NCBI GenBank assembly: GCA_045648505.1
Contig: JAZROD010000027.1
Location: 1-64,000 of the forward strand
Source: RGIG8700 sp045648505
GTDB taxonomy: Bacteria; Bacillota; Clostridia; RGIG6154
DNA length: 64,000 bases
Direction of reading: 5' to 3'
Shown here: positions 22,801 to 31,694 of the stretch, piece by piece
Position numbering within the stretch: position 1 is the first letter of the stretch
How the letters are laid out: every line of letters starts with the position of its first letter
Program-made: the position numbers and the translations under genes
Notes under the pieces: model-generated
What the model was told of the DNA's origin: nothing
The model's input: only the letters and a program-made list of their open reading frames with translations
Database searches by the model: none

Positions 22801-24933
22801 AACTTTTTTCTCCTTTTTAAGTTTTATAAAGTTCAGTCTTAATGCATTTGTTACAACGCAGAAGCTTGATAAACTCATTGCCAGCGCACCAACCATAGGT
22901 GTAAGCTTAATTCCAAGAGGTATTAAAAGTCCTGCGGCAATTGGGATAGAAACGGTGTTGTAGAAAAACGCCCAGAATAAATTTTCTTTTATGTTTTTAA
23001 GAACGGCTTTGCTTAATTTAATGGCGGACACAACATCCGAAAGCTTACTGTTCATAAGAACAACATCTGCCGAATCAATGGCAACATCTGTTCCCGCACC
23101 GATTGCAATTCCCGTGTCTGCAGTTGTAAGGGCGGGGGCATCGTTTATACCGTCCCCAACCATTGCCACAAAGCCTTTTTTCTTTAACTTATTTACAACA
23201 TTTGCCTTTTCATCAGGCATAACCTGTGCAATTACCTTGTCCACGCCTGCAGCTTTGCCGATTGCTTCGGCGGTCTTTTGATTATCGCCTGTAAGCATCA
23301 CAACTTCAATACCCATATTTTTAAGGTCGGATATTGCATCATAGCTATCCTCTTTTATTACATCTGCAACTGCGATTATACCCAGAAGTTTTTCGCCTTT
23401 TGCAAAGAAAAGAGGTGTTTTGCCTTGCTCTGCAAGAGCTTTATATGAATTTTCAAGTTCGTTGCTTATGGCAACCTTTTCTTTAATAAAATCAAATTTT
23501 CCTGCAAAAACATCAGTTTCGTCAATTTTAGCGGAAAGCCCGTTTCCTGCAAGTGATACAAAATTGGTGGTTTCAAGCTCTTGTATATTATGTTCAATGC
23601 CGTAAAGGACAATGGCTTTTGCCAGAGGATGCTCGCTCTTCTTTTCAATTGAATAAGCCACTGAAAGAAGCTTGTCGCTTTCGGAAATTATATCTGTAAC
23701 CTTTGGCTCACCCTTTGTGATTGTTCCTGTTTTATCAAGTACAACTGTTTTTGTTTTACCTGTTTGTTCAAGCGCGGTTGCATTTTTAAAAAAAATATTG
23801 TTTTTTGCACCCATACCGTTTCCCACCATAATTGCAACAGGAGTTGCAAGGCCTAAAGAACAAGGACAGCTTATAACTAAAACAGAAATTCCTCTTTGAA
23901 GAGAAAAACTGAAATCTTCGCCAATAACAAGCCAGATTGCTATAGTTGTGAGTGAAATTGCTATAACAACAGGAACAAAAACTCCTGAAACCTTGTCTGC
24001 CGTTTTGGCGATTGGTGCTTTGCTTGCAGAAGCATCGCTTACCATTTTTATAATTCTGGAAAGGGCAGTATCTTCACCAACTTTCGTTGCTCTGCACTTT
24101 AAAAATCCCGAAAGGTTTATTGTGCCTGCGAAAACTTCATCACCTGAATTTTTATCAACAGGAATACTTTCGCCTGTTAATGCAGTTTCGTTCAAAGAAC
24201 TGCTTCCTTCAATAATTTCACCGTCAACAGGTATGCTTTCACCCGGTTTTACGATAAAAATATCACCTTTTTTTACTTCTGTTGCAAGAATGACTATTTC
24301 CTGACCATCCCGTATAACTGTTGCCATTTTTGGTGCAAGATTCATAAGCTCTTTAAGTGCATTTGTTGTCTTGCCTTTTGAATAACTTTCAAGCAATTTG
24401 CCTACAGTTATAAGAGTTAAAATCATTGCAGCAGACTCGAAATAAAACTCGTGATGCATATTTATCATAAACAAACTGTATATAAATGACGCACCACTGC
24501 CAAGAGCAACCAATGTATCCATATTTGCAGATTTGTTTAAAACAGCTTTAAACCCGTTAATAAAAAACTTGCCGTTTATAATCATCACAACTGCGGAAAG
24601 CACCAGTTGAACAAGTCCGTTTGCAAGGCGATTTAAGGGCAATGGTAAACCGAACATATGTCCCATTGAAACATACATAAGGGGAATCATTAAAATAACC
24701 GACCGTATCAGTCTGTTTTTAAGAATTTCAAATTCGTTATCTTCTTTCTTCTCTTCAGTACCGCCGATTGATGCACCATATCCTGCCGAAAGGATGGCGG
24801 CTATTACACTTTCGTCTGTAAAGTTACCCTCAACGGTTGCGGAATTGGTAAGCAAACTTACAGAAACATCAGTAACTCCCTCAACTTTTTTGACCGCCTT
24901 TTCCACATGGGCACTGCACGCGCTACATGTCAT
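22600..24933 (-). CDS. copA: Copper-translocating P1B-type ATPase with C-terminal CopZ-like domain
   Basis: 777 residues from the first ATG. N-terminal heavy-metal domain with MTCSACSAH; membrane segments; actuator motif TGES near 255; SCPCSLG (transmembrane CPC metal site, near 354); DKTGT phosphorylation site near 397; SEHPLAK; GDGINDAP. The C-terminal 66 residues are a second metal-binding domain with GMMCPHC, an unusual position. Codons upstream of the ATG continue the first domain (IKKFNVTG) without a canonical start codon, though GGAGG lies 7 bases before an ATC at 24957. It exports Cu(I) and is convergent with iorB. Confidence 0.94.
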   Translation of the reverse strand: MTCSACSAHVEKAVKKVEGVTDVSVSLLTNSATVEGNFTDESVIAAILSAGYGASIGGTEEKKEDNEFEILKNRLIRSVILMIPLMYVSMGHMFGLPLPLNRLANGLVQLVLSAVVMIINGKFFINGFKAVLNKSANMDTLVALGSGASFIYSLFMINMHHEFYFESAAMILTLITVGKLLESYSKGKTTNALKELMNLAPKMATVIRDGQEIVILATEVKKGDIFIVKPGESIPVDGEIIEGSSSLNETALTGESIPVDKNSGDEVFAGTINLSGFLKCRATKVGEDTALSRIIKMVSDASASKAPIAKTADKVSGVFVPVVIAISLTTIAIWLVIGEDFSFSLQRGISVLVISCPCSLGLATPVAIMVGNGMGAKNNIFFKNATALEQTGKTKTVVLDKTGTITKGEPKVTDIISESDKLLSVAYSIEKKSEHPLAKAIVLYGIEHNIQELETTNFVSLAGNGLSAKIDETDVFAGKFDFIKEKVAISNELENSYKALAEQGKTPLFFAKGEKLLGIIAVADVIKEDSYDAISDLKNMGIEVVMLTGDNQKTAEAIGKAAGVDKVIAQVMPDEKANVVNKLKKKGFVAMVGDGINDAPALTTADTGIAIGAGTDVAIDSADVVLMNSKLSDVVSAIKLSKAVLKNIKENLFWAFFYNTVSIPIAAGLLIPLGIKLTPMVGALAMSLSSFCVVTNALRLNFIKLKKEKKVMTKTLKIEGMMCPHCEGRVKTALENLPQVSEAVTSHKDGTAVITLTEEISDELLIKTVEEQGYKVL

Positions 24934-24980
24934 ACCCGTAACATTGAACTTTTTGATATAACCACCTCCATATTAATAAA

Positions 24981-25009
24981 ATCTTAACACAAATTACACT
25001 GCTTTGCAA
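24981..25009 (-). promoter_or_regulatory. Promoter of copA
   Basis: Minus strand TTGCAA (25004-25009), 17 bases, TAAGAT (24981-24986). Confidence 0.5.
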
Positions 25010-25022
25010 CATTAAAAGGTAC

Positions 25023-25051
25023 TTGTTTTTGTGCGAATATTGTGGTATAAT
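25023..25051 (+). promoter_or_regulatory. Promoter of the nucleotide-sugar dehydratase gene
   Basis: TTGTTT (25023-25028), 17 bases, TATAAT (25046-25051). Confidence 0.65.
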
Positions 25052-25090
25052 GTAAAAGACATAATTAAAACAGTTATGAGGAGACTTGAT

Positions 25091-26914
25091 ATGAGCAAAA
25101 TGTTACGAAACAGACACATTTTTGTTTTAGACATAATTTTTTGTATAATGGCATATATGCTTGCAATAGTTATTGTTTTTCCTATATCATCACTTGGTGT
25201 GCATATGGGAGAAAGTATGATGCTTGTTGCATTAACAACAGCGATTTATTTGCTTATGGCTATCATTTTTGGAATCTATCGTGTTGATTGGATATTTTCA
25301 GGTGCAAAGGAATACATATTTCTTATGTTTTCTATGATGATTTCAGCAGTTTTAAGCATATTTGCAGGAGTGATACTCAATCATGGTGCTATTTACCCAA
25401 AGCTTAATGTTGCTGCAAATATTTTTATCATAGCATTTATGTGTTCTATAAGATTTGCTGTTCGTCTTATATACAGAGGCAATATGCTTGCATCAAAGAA
25501 AAACGGTAAAAGAGTGCTTGTTATCGGAGCAGGAAGTCTTTCGGTTATGTTTTTAAGAGATGCGGCAGAAAACAAAAGAATTAATTACAACATCGTAGGT
25601 CTTATTGATGACGATGTAACCAAGCAGAAAAAACATATTTACAACAGTCGTGTTATAGGAACAAGAGATGATATTGAAAAAATATGTAAGAAAGAAAAGA
25701 TTCAAGAAATAATTTTTGCTATATATGATATGCCTGCAAAGGATAAAACAGAGCTTTTAGATATTTGTAGCAGAACAGGTCTTAAGGTGAAAATTATTCC
25801 TGGAGTTGAAGCGGCGCTTACAGGGGGAGTTAATCTTCAAAAAATCAGAGAGGTTGAAATAGAAGATTTACTTGAAAGAGAACCTATAAAGCTTAACAAT
25901 AAGCTTATTGGTGAAGATATTTTAGGGAAAACTGTTTTAGTTACAGGCGGAGGTGGATCTATCGGTTCTGAACTTTGCAGACAGATTGTTAAGTTCCAGC
26001 CGAAAAAACTTGTTATTCTTGATATCTATGAAAATACTACATACGAGCTTCAGAACGAACTTGAAGAAAAATATCCTAATCAGAAGCTTGAAGTTCTTAT
26101 TGCATCTGTAAGAGATAAGGTGCGTCTTGAAAAGATTTTTGAAGAATATAAGCCAAGCATTGTGTTCCATGCGGCGGCACATAAACATGTTCCTCTTATG
26201 GAATTTTCACCTTGCGAAGCTATCAAAAACAATGTTTTTGGTACATATAACACAGCAAGATGTGCTATCAAATACGGTGTTAACAAGTTTGTACTTATTT
26301 CAACAGACAAAGCTGTAAATCCCACAAATGTTATGGGTGCAACAAAGAGAATGTGCGAAATGATTGTGCAGACCTTGGAACAGGAAAATAAAACAGAATT
26401 TGTTGCAGTAAGATTCGGTAATGTTCTCGGTTCAAATGGTTCTGTTGTTCCAAGATTTAAAAAACAGATTCAGCAGGGCGGACCGATAACTGTTACACAT
26501 CCTGAAATTACTCGTTTCTTTATGACAATTCCTGAAGCGGCACAACTTGTGCTTCAGGCAGCAGCTTATGCAAAGGGCGGAGAAATATTCGTTCTTGATA
26601 TGGGTGAGCCTGTAAAAATTTACAATCTTGCAAGAAAAATGATTGCCCTTTCAGGACTTAAAGAAGGGGAAGATATAGAAATCAAATTCACAGGTTTAAG
26701 AGAAGGGGAAAAGCTTTACGAGGAACTTCTTATGGAAGAAGAAGGCCTTGAAAAAACAGCCCATAGCAAAATTTACATCGGACAACCTCTTGACATAAAC
26801 AAGGAAATGCTTGAAGAAAAACTTGCGAAACTTGAAAGTGTAATTGAAAAAGATATAGCAGAAATAAAAGAGGTTGTAGCAGAGGTGATACCAACATACA
26901 AGCCTGTAAAATAG
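25091..26914 (+). CDS. Membrane nucleotide-sugar 4,6-dehydratase (PglF/WbpM/CapD family)
   Basis: 607 residues from the ATG at 25091 (GAGGAG upstream; an earlier frame start precedes the promoter's start site). Four N-terminal membrane helices (about 10-115), a CoA-binding-like Rossmann domain (VLVIGAGSLSVMFLRDAAE) and a second Rossmann dehydratase domain starting VLVTGGGGSIGSELCRQ near 283. STDKAVNPTNVMGATKR carries the Met/Lys variant of the SDR active site typical of UDP-GlcNAc 4,6-dehydratases. Product would be UDP-4-keto-6-deoxy-GlcNAc. A terminator follows, yet the aminotransferase next door is its logical partner. Confidence 0.9.
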   Translation: MSKMLRNRHIFVLDIIFCIMAYMLAIVIVFPISSLGVHMGESMMLVALTTAIYLLMAIIFGIYRVDWIFSGAKEYIFLMFSMMISAVLSIFAGVILNHGAIYPKLNVAANIFIIAFMCSIRFAVRLIYRGNMLASKKNGKRVLVIGAGSLSVMFLRDAAENKRINYNIVGLIDDDVTKQKKHIYNSRVIGTRDDIEKICKKEKIQEIIFAIYDMPAKDKTELLDICSRTGLKVKIIPGVEAALTGGVNLQKIREVEIEDLLEREPIKLNNKLIGEDILGKTVLVTGGGGSIGSELCRQIVKFQPKKLVILDIYENTTYELQNELEEKYPNQKLEVLIASVRDKVRLEKIFEEYKPSIVFHAAAHKHVPLMEFSPCEAIKNNVFGTYNTARCAIKYGVNKFVLISTDKAVNPTNVMGATKRMCEMIVQTLEQENKTEFVAVRFGNVLGSNGSVVPRFKKQIQQGGPITVTHPEITRFFMTIPEAAQLVLQAAAYAKGGEIFVLDMGEPVKIYNLARKMIALSGLKEGEDIEIKFTGLREGEKLYEELLMEEEGLEKTAHSKIYIGQPLDINKEMLEEKLAKLESVIEKDIAEIKEVVAEVIPTYKPVK

Positions 26915-26951
26915 AAATAAAAGAACACCTTTTTAAGGTGTTCTTTTATTT
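26915..26951 (+). terminator. Terminator after the 4,6-dehydratase gene
   Basis: A 17-bp stem (26915-26931 with 26935-26951) and a TTT loop; its end overlaps the -35 of the next promoter. Confidence 0.85.
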
Positions 26952-26978
26952 GACATACAAGTTTTTTTGTAGTATAAT
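26950..26978 (+). promoter_or_regulatory. Consensus promoter of the polysaccharide operon
   Basis: Perfect TTGACA (26950-26955), 17 bases, TATAAT (26973-26978). It probably drives the whole 27.0-45.1 kb gene string, whose genes overlap or are spaced by less than about 60 bp. Confidence 0.85.
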
Positions 26979-27011
26979 AAAATTCGAGAATATTATGGGC
27001 GGAGGCGTGTC

Positions 27012-28217
27012 ATGAGAACAATTCCATTTTCACCACCGGATATATCCGAGAAGGAAATAAACAATGTTGTTGAAGTCTTGAAAAGTGGATGGATAACAAC
27101 AGGACCTAAAACAAAATTATTTGAAAAGCAAATTGCAGAGCTTTGCGGAACGGAAAGAGCGGTTTGTCTTAATTCACAGACAGCTTGTGCAGAAATGGCA
27201 TTAAGACTTTTAGAGATTGGTCCAGGCGATGAAGTAATAACTTCGGCATATACATATACAGCATCTGCTTCTATCATAGACCACGTAGGAGCAAAAATTG
27301 TTTTATCAGACACACAGGAAAATTCTTTTGAAATGGATTATGACAATCTTGAAAATCTTATCACAGAAAAAACAAAAGCAATCATTCCTGTAGATCTTGG
27401 CGGTGTTCCTTGTGACTATGAAAGAATTTTTGAAATAGTCCAAAAGAAAAAGAATTTGTTTAAGCCAAATTCAGAAATACAGAAAGCTATTGGCAGAGTT
27501 GCGGTTCTTGCAGACACTGCACATTCATTCGGCGCAACAAGAGATGGCAAAAAAACAGGAGCCCTTGCAGACTTTTCTTCATTCTCATTTCATGCAGTTA
27601 AAAATTTAACAACTGCAGAGGGGGGAGCACTTACATGGAGAAGCATTGAAGGAATTGACAATGAAGATATTTATAAAAAGCTTCAGCTTTTATCTCTTCA
27701 CGGTCAATCAAAGGATGCACTTGCAAAGACTCAGCTTGGTGCATGGGAATACGATATTGTTGGTCCGTGGTTTAAGTGCAATATGACGGATATTATGGCA
27801 GCAATCGGTCTTGGTCAGCTTGAAAGATATCCGGATATGCTCAAAAGAAGAAAAGAAATAATTGAAAAGTTTGATGAAGCTTTAAAGCCTTTAGGTGTTC
27901 AGACTTTACCACACTATGATGAAAGAAATCAGTCATCAGGGCATCTTTATTTAACAAGAATTCCTGGAATTGATTGCGAAAAGAGAAACGAAATAATCAT
28001 AAAGATGGCGGAAAAAGGAATTACTTGCAATGTGCATTATAAACCGCTTCCGCTTCATACAGCTTATAAGAATCTGGGATTTGATATTAAAGATTATCCT
28101 AATGCCTATAAGATGTTTGAAAACGAAATTTCTCTTCCTCTTCATACCTGCCTTACAGATGAAGATGTGGATTATGTTATTGAAAACTATACAAAGATTG
28201 TGAGAGAGTGTTTGTAA
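27012..28217 (+). CDS. DegT/DnrJ/EryC1 aminotransferase (nucleotide-sugar 4-aminotransferase)
   Basis: PLP-dependent transfer of an amino group to a keto sugar, probably the 4-keto product of the upstream dehydratase (PglE role). 401 residues; PPDISEKEINNVVEVLKSGWITTGP is typical, Asp in VLADTAHSFGA contacts the PLP ring nitrogen and Lys197 in SFHAVKN is the Schiff-base lysine. C-terminal HLYLTRI and NVHYKPLPLHTAY are family motifs. RBS GGCGGAGG. Stop overlaps the next ATG (TAATG). Confidence 0.93.
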   Translation: MRTIPFSPPDISEKEINNVVEVLKSGWITTGPKTKLFEKQIAELCGTERAVCLNSQTACAEMALRLLEIGPGDEVITSAYTYTASASIIDHVGAKIVLSDTQENSFEMDYDNLENLITEKTKAIIPVDLGGVPCDYERIFEIVQKKKNLFKPNSEIQKAIGRVAVLADTAHSFGATRDGKKTGALADFSSFSFHAVKNLTTAEGGALTWRSIEGIDNEDIYKKLQLLSLHGQSKDALAKTQLGAWEYDIVGPWFKCNMTDIMAAIGLGQLERYPDMLKRRKEIIEKFDEALKPLGVQTLPHYDERNQSSGHLYLTRIPGIDCEKRNEIIIKMAEKGITCNVHYKPLPLHTAYKNLGFDIKDYPNAYKMFENEISLPLHTCLTDEDVDYVIENYTKIVRECL

Positions 28218-28687
28218 TGTATAAAGTGCAAAAAGTGTTTATGTTGGATTTTGTCAGCTTGTTTAAAGTATCAGAAATTCTACGCAAATGCGGTAAAGAT
28301 ATGGCAGAAAAATACGGACTTAATCATTGGAATAATTCAATAATTAAGAACATAATTATTGTGCTGCTTTGTGCACTTAGAAATAAAGTTTATCTGGTCT
28401 ACGAAAAAGATAGAGCTGTTGCAACATTTCAATTGAAAAAAATAGATGAAAAATGTAGGCTACAGAAACTTGCAACAAGTCCACAAAATTCTGGAAAAGG
28501 TATAGGTAGTTTTTGTATGAACTACATAGAAGAGACTGCAAAAAAGGAAGGGAGCAAAAAGGTTTGCCTTGAAGTATATGACAAGAGTGTACACGCAGGC
28601 AATTTTTACAGTCACAGAGGATACAAGGAAGTTGGAAAAACAAATACATTGAAATATACAGAGATATTGATGGAAAAAGAAATTTGA
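28217..28687 (+). CDS. GNAT-family N-acetyltransferase
   Basis: 156 residues from the ATG overlapping the aminotransferase stop; an ATG nine bases earlier is an alternative. Acetyl-CoA-binding motif A is seen in LQKLATSPQNSGKGIGSFCMNYIEETA (Q/RxxGxG/A form: SGKGIG), followed by VYDKSVHAGNFYSHRGYKEVG. By position between the sugar aminotransferase and the initiating transferase it may acetylate the new 4-amino group, as WecD or PseH do for other sugars. Bacillosamine pathways normally use a left-handed beta-helix enzyme instead, so this is inference. Sequence is more A/T-rich than flanking housekeeping genes. Confidence 0.8.
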   Translation: MYKVQKVFMLDFVSLFKVSEILRKCGKDMAEKYGLNHWNNSIIKNIIIVLLCALRNKVYLVYEKDRAVATFQLKKIDEKCRLQKLATSPQNSGKGIGSFCMNYIEETAKKEGSKKVCLEVYDKSVHAGNFYSHRGYKEVGKTNTLKYTEILMEKEI

Positions 28688-28695
28688 GGAGAAAA

Positions 28696-29880
28696 ATGAA
28701 AAAAGTTCTTATAGTAGGCGCAGGATTTTTGCAACAATTTGTAATTAGAAAGGCAAAAGAATTAGGTTATTATACATTGGCTGTAGATGCAGATGAAAAT
28801 GCTGTGGGCTTTAAGTATGCAGATAAGCATGCAGTTGTGAACATAGTAGATGAGATGGCATGCTTGGAATTTGCTAAAAAAGAGAAAATTGACGGGGTGC
28901 TTACAGCGGCAACAGATTATGGGGTGCTTACAGCGGCTTATATTGCGGAAAATTTAGGTCTTCCAGGTTTGCGTTACGATGTTGCAAAAACTATAAAGAA
29001 CAAATACTTAATCAGAAAATGTTTGTATGAGAACAGGGTGGATGATACGGAACAAGCCTATGAAATAAGCGAAGATACGGATTTGAGTGAATTAAAGAAT
29101 AAAATCAACTATCCTGTTATGGTAAAACCATGTGATGGTTCTGGAAGTAGAGGAGCTTCTAAAGTAGAAAACAAAGAACAGTTTGAGAAAGCATGTATAG
29201 GTGCAATGAAGGCGTCTATAACCAACAGGGCAGAAATAGAAAGCTTTATAATCGGAAAAGAGTACGGAGCGGAAAGCTTGGTGGTAAATGGTCAAATAAA
29301 TGTTCTTGCGGTTATGAAAAAGCATATGACCAAACATCCTTATTACGCAGAACTTGGTCATACAATTCCTTCAGAATTACCAGAAGAAACAGAAACATAT
29401 GTAAAAAAATGTGTAAAAAATGCAATACGGTCACTAGGCATAAATTTTGGCTCGGTAAATATGGATATGATTATTACTGAAGAAGGTAAAGTGTATATTA
29501 TAGATATAGGAGCAAGAATGGGAGGAAATATGATAGGTCCTTGCATAGTACCATATGGGACAGGTATAGACTATGTAGCGAATATGATAAGAAATGCGGT
29601 AGGAGATACTGTTGATTTAACACCGAAGGAACAAGAAGCAGTTGCTACAAGGTTACTGGCATTTAAAGAAGGAACGATTAAAAAGTTACCGAATATAGAG
29701 AAACTTGAAGAAAAATATGGAGTGGAAATATATCACCATATGAATATAGGCGATAAGGTTAATGAGTATCATACCAACCTTGATGGGTGTGGATATATTG
29801 TTGCAATGGCAAAAAGTGTTGCCGAAGCAGAAGAAAAAGCAGAGAAAGTTTTAAATTACATAAGAGAGTATATTTTTTAA
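28696..29880 (+). CDS. ATP-grasp ligase (carbamoyl-phosphate-synthase-like)
   Basis: 394 residues from the ATG at 28696 (GAGGAG upstream). N-terminal Rossmann-like preATP-grasp (KVLIVGAGFLQQFVIRKAKELGY), then ATP-grasp with YPVMVKPCDGSGSRGASKV, a central lid and metal/ATP residues in VNMDMIITEEGKVYIIDIGARMGGN. ATP-grasp enzymes of this type join a carboxylate to an amine. Located between a sugar aminotransferase, a GNAT and the initiating transferase, it could attach an amino acid or other acid to an amino sugar. The substrate is unknown. Confidence 0.85.
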   Translation: MKKVLIVGAGFLQQFVIRKAKELGYYTLAVDADENAVGFKYADKHAVVNIVDEMACLEFAKKEKIDGVLTAATDYGVLTAAYIAENLGLPGLRYDVAKTIKNKYLIRKCLYENRVDDTEQAYEISEDTDLSELKNKINYPVMVKPCDGSGSRGASKVENKEQFEKACIGAMKASITNRAEIESFIIGKEYGAESLVVNGQINVLAVMKKHMTKHPYYAELGHTIPSELPEETETYVKKCVKNAIRSLGINFGSVNMDMIITEEGKVYIIDIGARMGGNMIGPCIVPYGTGIDYVANMIRNAVGDTVDLTPKEQEAVATRLLAFKEGTIKKLPNIEKLEEKYGVEIYHHMNIGDKVNEYHTNLDGCGYIVAMAKSVAEAEEKAEKVLNYIREYIF

Positions 29881-29907
29881 ATTGAACTTATAATTAGGAG
29901 AGTGTGA

Positions 29908-30579
29908 ATGTTGAACACAACAAGAGAAAAAACACCGGCAGAAGAAAGGTATGAAGCCTCAAAATATAACAAAGGTTACAATGGTTTTTATCAGCTGTTT
30001 ATTAAAAGAATAATTGATATTGTTGCTTGCTTGGTTGCTATGCCGTTTGTTTTATTAATATTTATTCCTGTGGCGATTGCAATAAAAATAGAAGATGGCG
30101 GTCCGATTTTTTATAAGTCAGGCAGAATTGGAAAAGGCTTTAAAGAGTTCTATATGTTAAAGTTCAGATCTATGAAAGTAAATGCCCCGGATTTAAGAAA
30201 TGAAGATGGAAGTACATATAATTCAAAAACTGACAGCAGAGTTACAAAAATCGGTAAGTTCATCAGAGAAACAAGTATTGATGAATTACCGCAGATATTT
30301 AATGTTCTTGTAGGTCATATGAGTATTATAGGACCTAGAGCAGGAGATGTTGAATCTAAGGACACTTATGAAGAAGATGAAAAAGAAAAAACATTAGTGC
30401 GGCCAGGTATAAGTGGATATACTCAGGCATATTACAGAAATAATCTTGGTGTAAGAGAAAAGAGACTTTACGATGCATGGTATGCACACAATGTCTCCTT
30501 AATGCTGGATATAAAGATATTCTTTAAAACAATAAAAACGGTGCTTTTGCGTGATGGTATTTATACTAACAAAGAATAA
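29908..30579 (+). CDS. Initiating sugar-phosphate transferase (PglC/WcaJ-type)
   Basis: Bacterial sugar transferase of 223 residues that moves a sugar-1-phosphate to undecaprenyl phosphate, the first membrane step of surface-glycan synthesis. One membrane-associated hairpin helix (IIDIVACLVAMPFVLLIFIPV, about 33-53), then the catalytic KFRSMK, SIDELPQIFNVLVGHMSIIGPR (Asp-Glu dyad) and RPGISGYTQ motifs. Its lack of a long polytopic N-terminus makes it PglC-like. Upstream dehydratase/aminotransferase genes suggest a 4-amino-6-deoxy sugar donor. RBS TTAGGAGAG. Confidence 0.93.
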   Translation: MLNTTREKTPAEERYEASKYNKGYNGFYQLFIKRIIDIVACLVAMPFVLLIFIPVAIAIKIEDGGPIFYKSGRIGKGFKEFYMLKFRSMKVNAPDLRNEDGSTYNSKTDSRVTKIGKFIRETSIDELPQIFNVLVGHMSIIGPRAGDVESKDTYEEDEKEKTLVRPGISGYTQAYYRNNLGVREKRLYDAWYAHNVSLMLDIKIFFKTIKTVLLRDGIYTNKE

Positions 30580-30609
30580 TATATGGTTCTTACGAAAAGG
30601 AGAAAACTA

Positions 30610-31686
30610 ATGATAAGCAAAAAGGTCAAAGATATATATAATAATTTTTTTGAAGGGCTAGAAACAAGTTGTGCAAATTTTATGTCAAATATAATAGAGT
30701 GTAAATATCTTAGAAGATATATTGACAAAGAAAAATTTTTGACTGAAGAGCAGAAGAAAGAAGTTAAAGCTTATTGGAAAAAGTATAAGAGAATATCAAC
30801 AAAGTGGTGTCAGTATTATTCTGCTCAAAATGGGGTATTTGATGCTAGATATATTCCAAATACATTGTATTATACAAAAATTGATCAACACTTTAACAAT
30901 AGAAAACTAGGATGGGGATTTAATGACAAAAATTATTATTCTAAGATTTTTTCAGGCATAAAACAACCAATTGTCATAGCAAGAATGATAAATGGTACAC
31001 TTCTTGATGATGAATATAATATTATAAGTGCTAAACAGGCATTAGAATTGATAGAAAAAGAAAAAGAAGTAATTTGCAAACCATCACAGGAAACTGGTAG
31101 TGGTCGTGATATCTGTTTTTGGAATATAGAAAAAGATGTTGAAGATATAAAGGCGTTTCTAAAAAACAAAAGAGGAGATTATATTATCCAAAAAGTACTA
31201 CAGCAACACTCTGAACTTAACAGAGTACATGAGGGTTCAGTCAATACAATAAGAATTGCATCGTTGCTTTTGGATGGAGAAGTGCATATTTTATCTTCAA
31301 CATTGCGTATGGGAACTGGAACCAGCCGTGTTGACAATGTAACCGCGGGAGGAATTAGTTGTGGAATACTTCCAGACGGAACACTGAAAAAATATGCCCA
31401 TGCTTATTATACAGGAGAGTCTTTTCAAAAACATCCACAAGGTTTGGTTTTTGAAGGGTTTAAAGTACCAGGATATAATAACGCTATAGAGCTTGTAAAG
31501 AAAGCCGCGGTTATAATTCCTCATTTTAGACTTGTGTCTTGGGATATAGCAATAGACGAAAATGAAGAAGCGGTTTTTATTGAAGCTAATATGCGTAAAG
31601 GTGGGATAAATCTTCATCAATTTGATAATGGACCGTTGTTTGGCGAGTTAACTGATAAAGTTTTAGAAGAAGTTTTTAGTAAGTAG
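30610..31686 (+). CDS. Sugar-transfer-associated ATP-grasp protein
   Basis: 358 residues from the ATG at 30610 (AAAGGAG upstream). The sequence TLRMGTGTSRVDNVTAGGISCGI is the hallmark of the ATP-grasp family that occurs with sugar transferases in polysaccharide loci. ATP-binding residues are in VICKPSQETGSGRDI, and metal-binding ones in SWDIAIDENEEAVFIEANMRKGG. Predicted to ligate an amino acid or similar to a sugar carboxyl or amine; no member of known function helps here. A/T-rich coding sequence with many ATA and AGA codons suggests acquisition by transfer. Confidence 0.85.
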   Translation: MISKKVKDIYNNFFEGLETSCANFMSNIIECKYLRRYIDKEKFLTEEQKKEVKAYWKKYKRISTKWCQYYSAQNGVFDARYIPNTLYYTKIDQHFNNRKLGWGFNDKNYYSKIFSGIKQPIVIARMINGTLLDDEYNIISAKQALELIEKEKEVICKPSQETGSGRDICFWNIEKDVEDIKAFLKNKRGDYIIQKVLQQHSELNRVHEGSVNTIRIASLLLDGEVHILSSTLRMGTGTSRVDNVTAGGISCGILPDGTLKKYAHAYYTGESFQKHPQGLVFEGFKVPGYNNAIELVKKAAVIIPHFRLVSWDIAIDENEEAVFIEANMRKGGINLHQFDNGPLFGELTDKVLEEVFSK

Positions 31687-31694
31687 GAGAAAAA

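Noticed and set aside
22991..24304. Antisense frames of 60-118 codons opposite copA
   Set aside because: They follow from the codon pattern of copA, lack ribosome-binding sites and show hydrophobic low-complexity translation typical of antisense frames.
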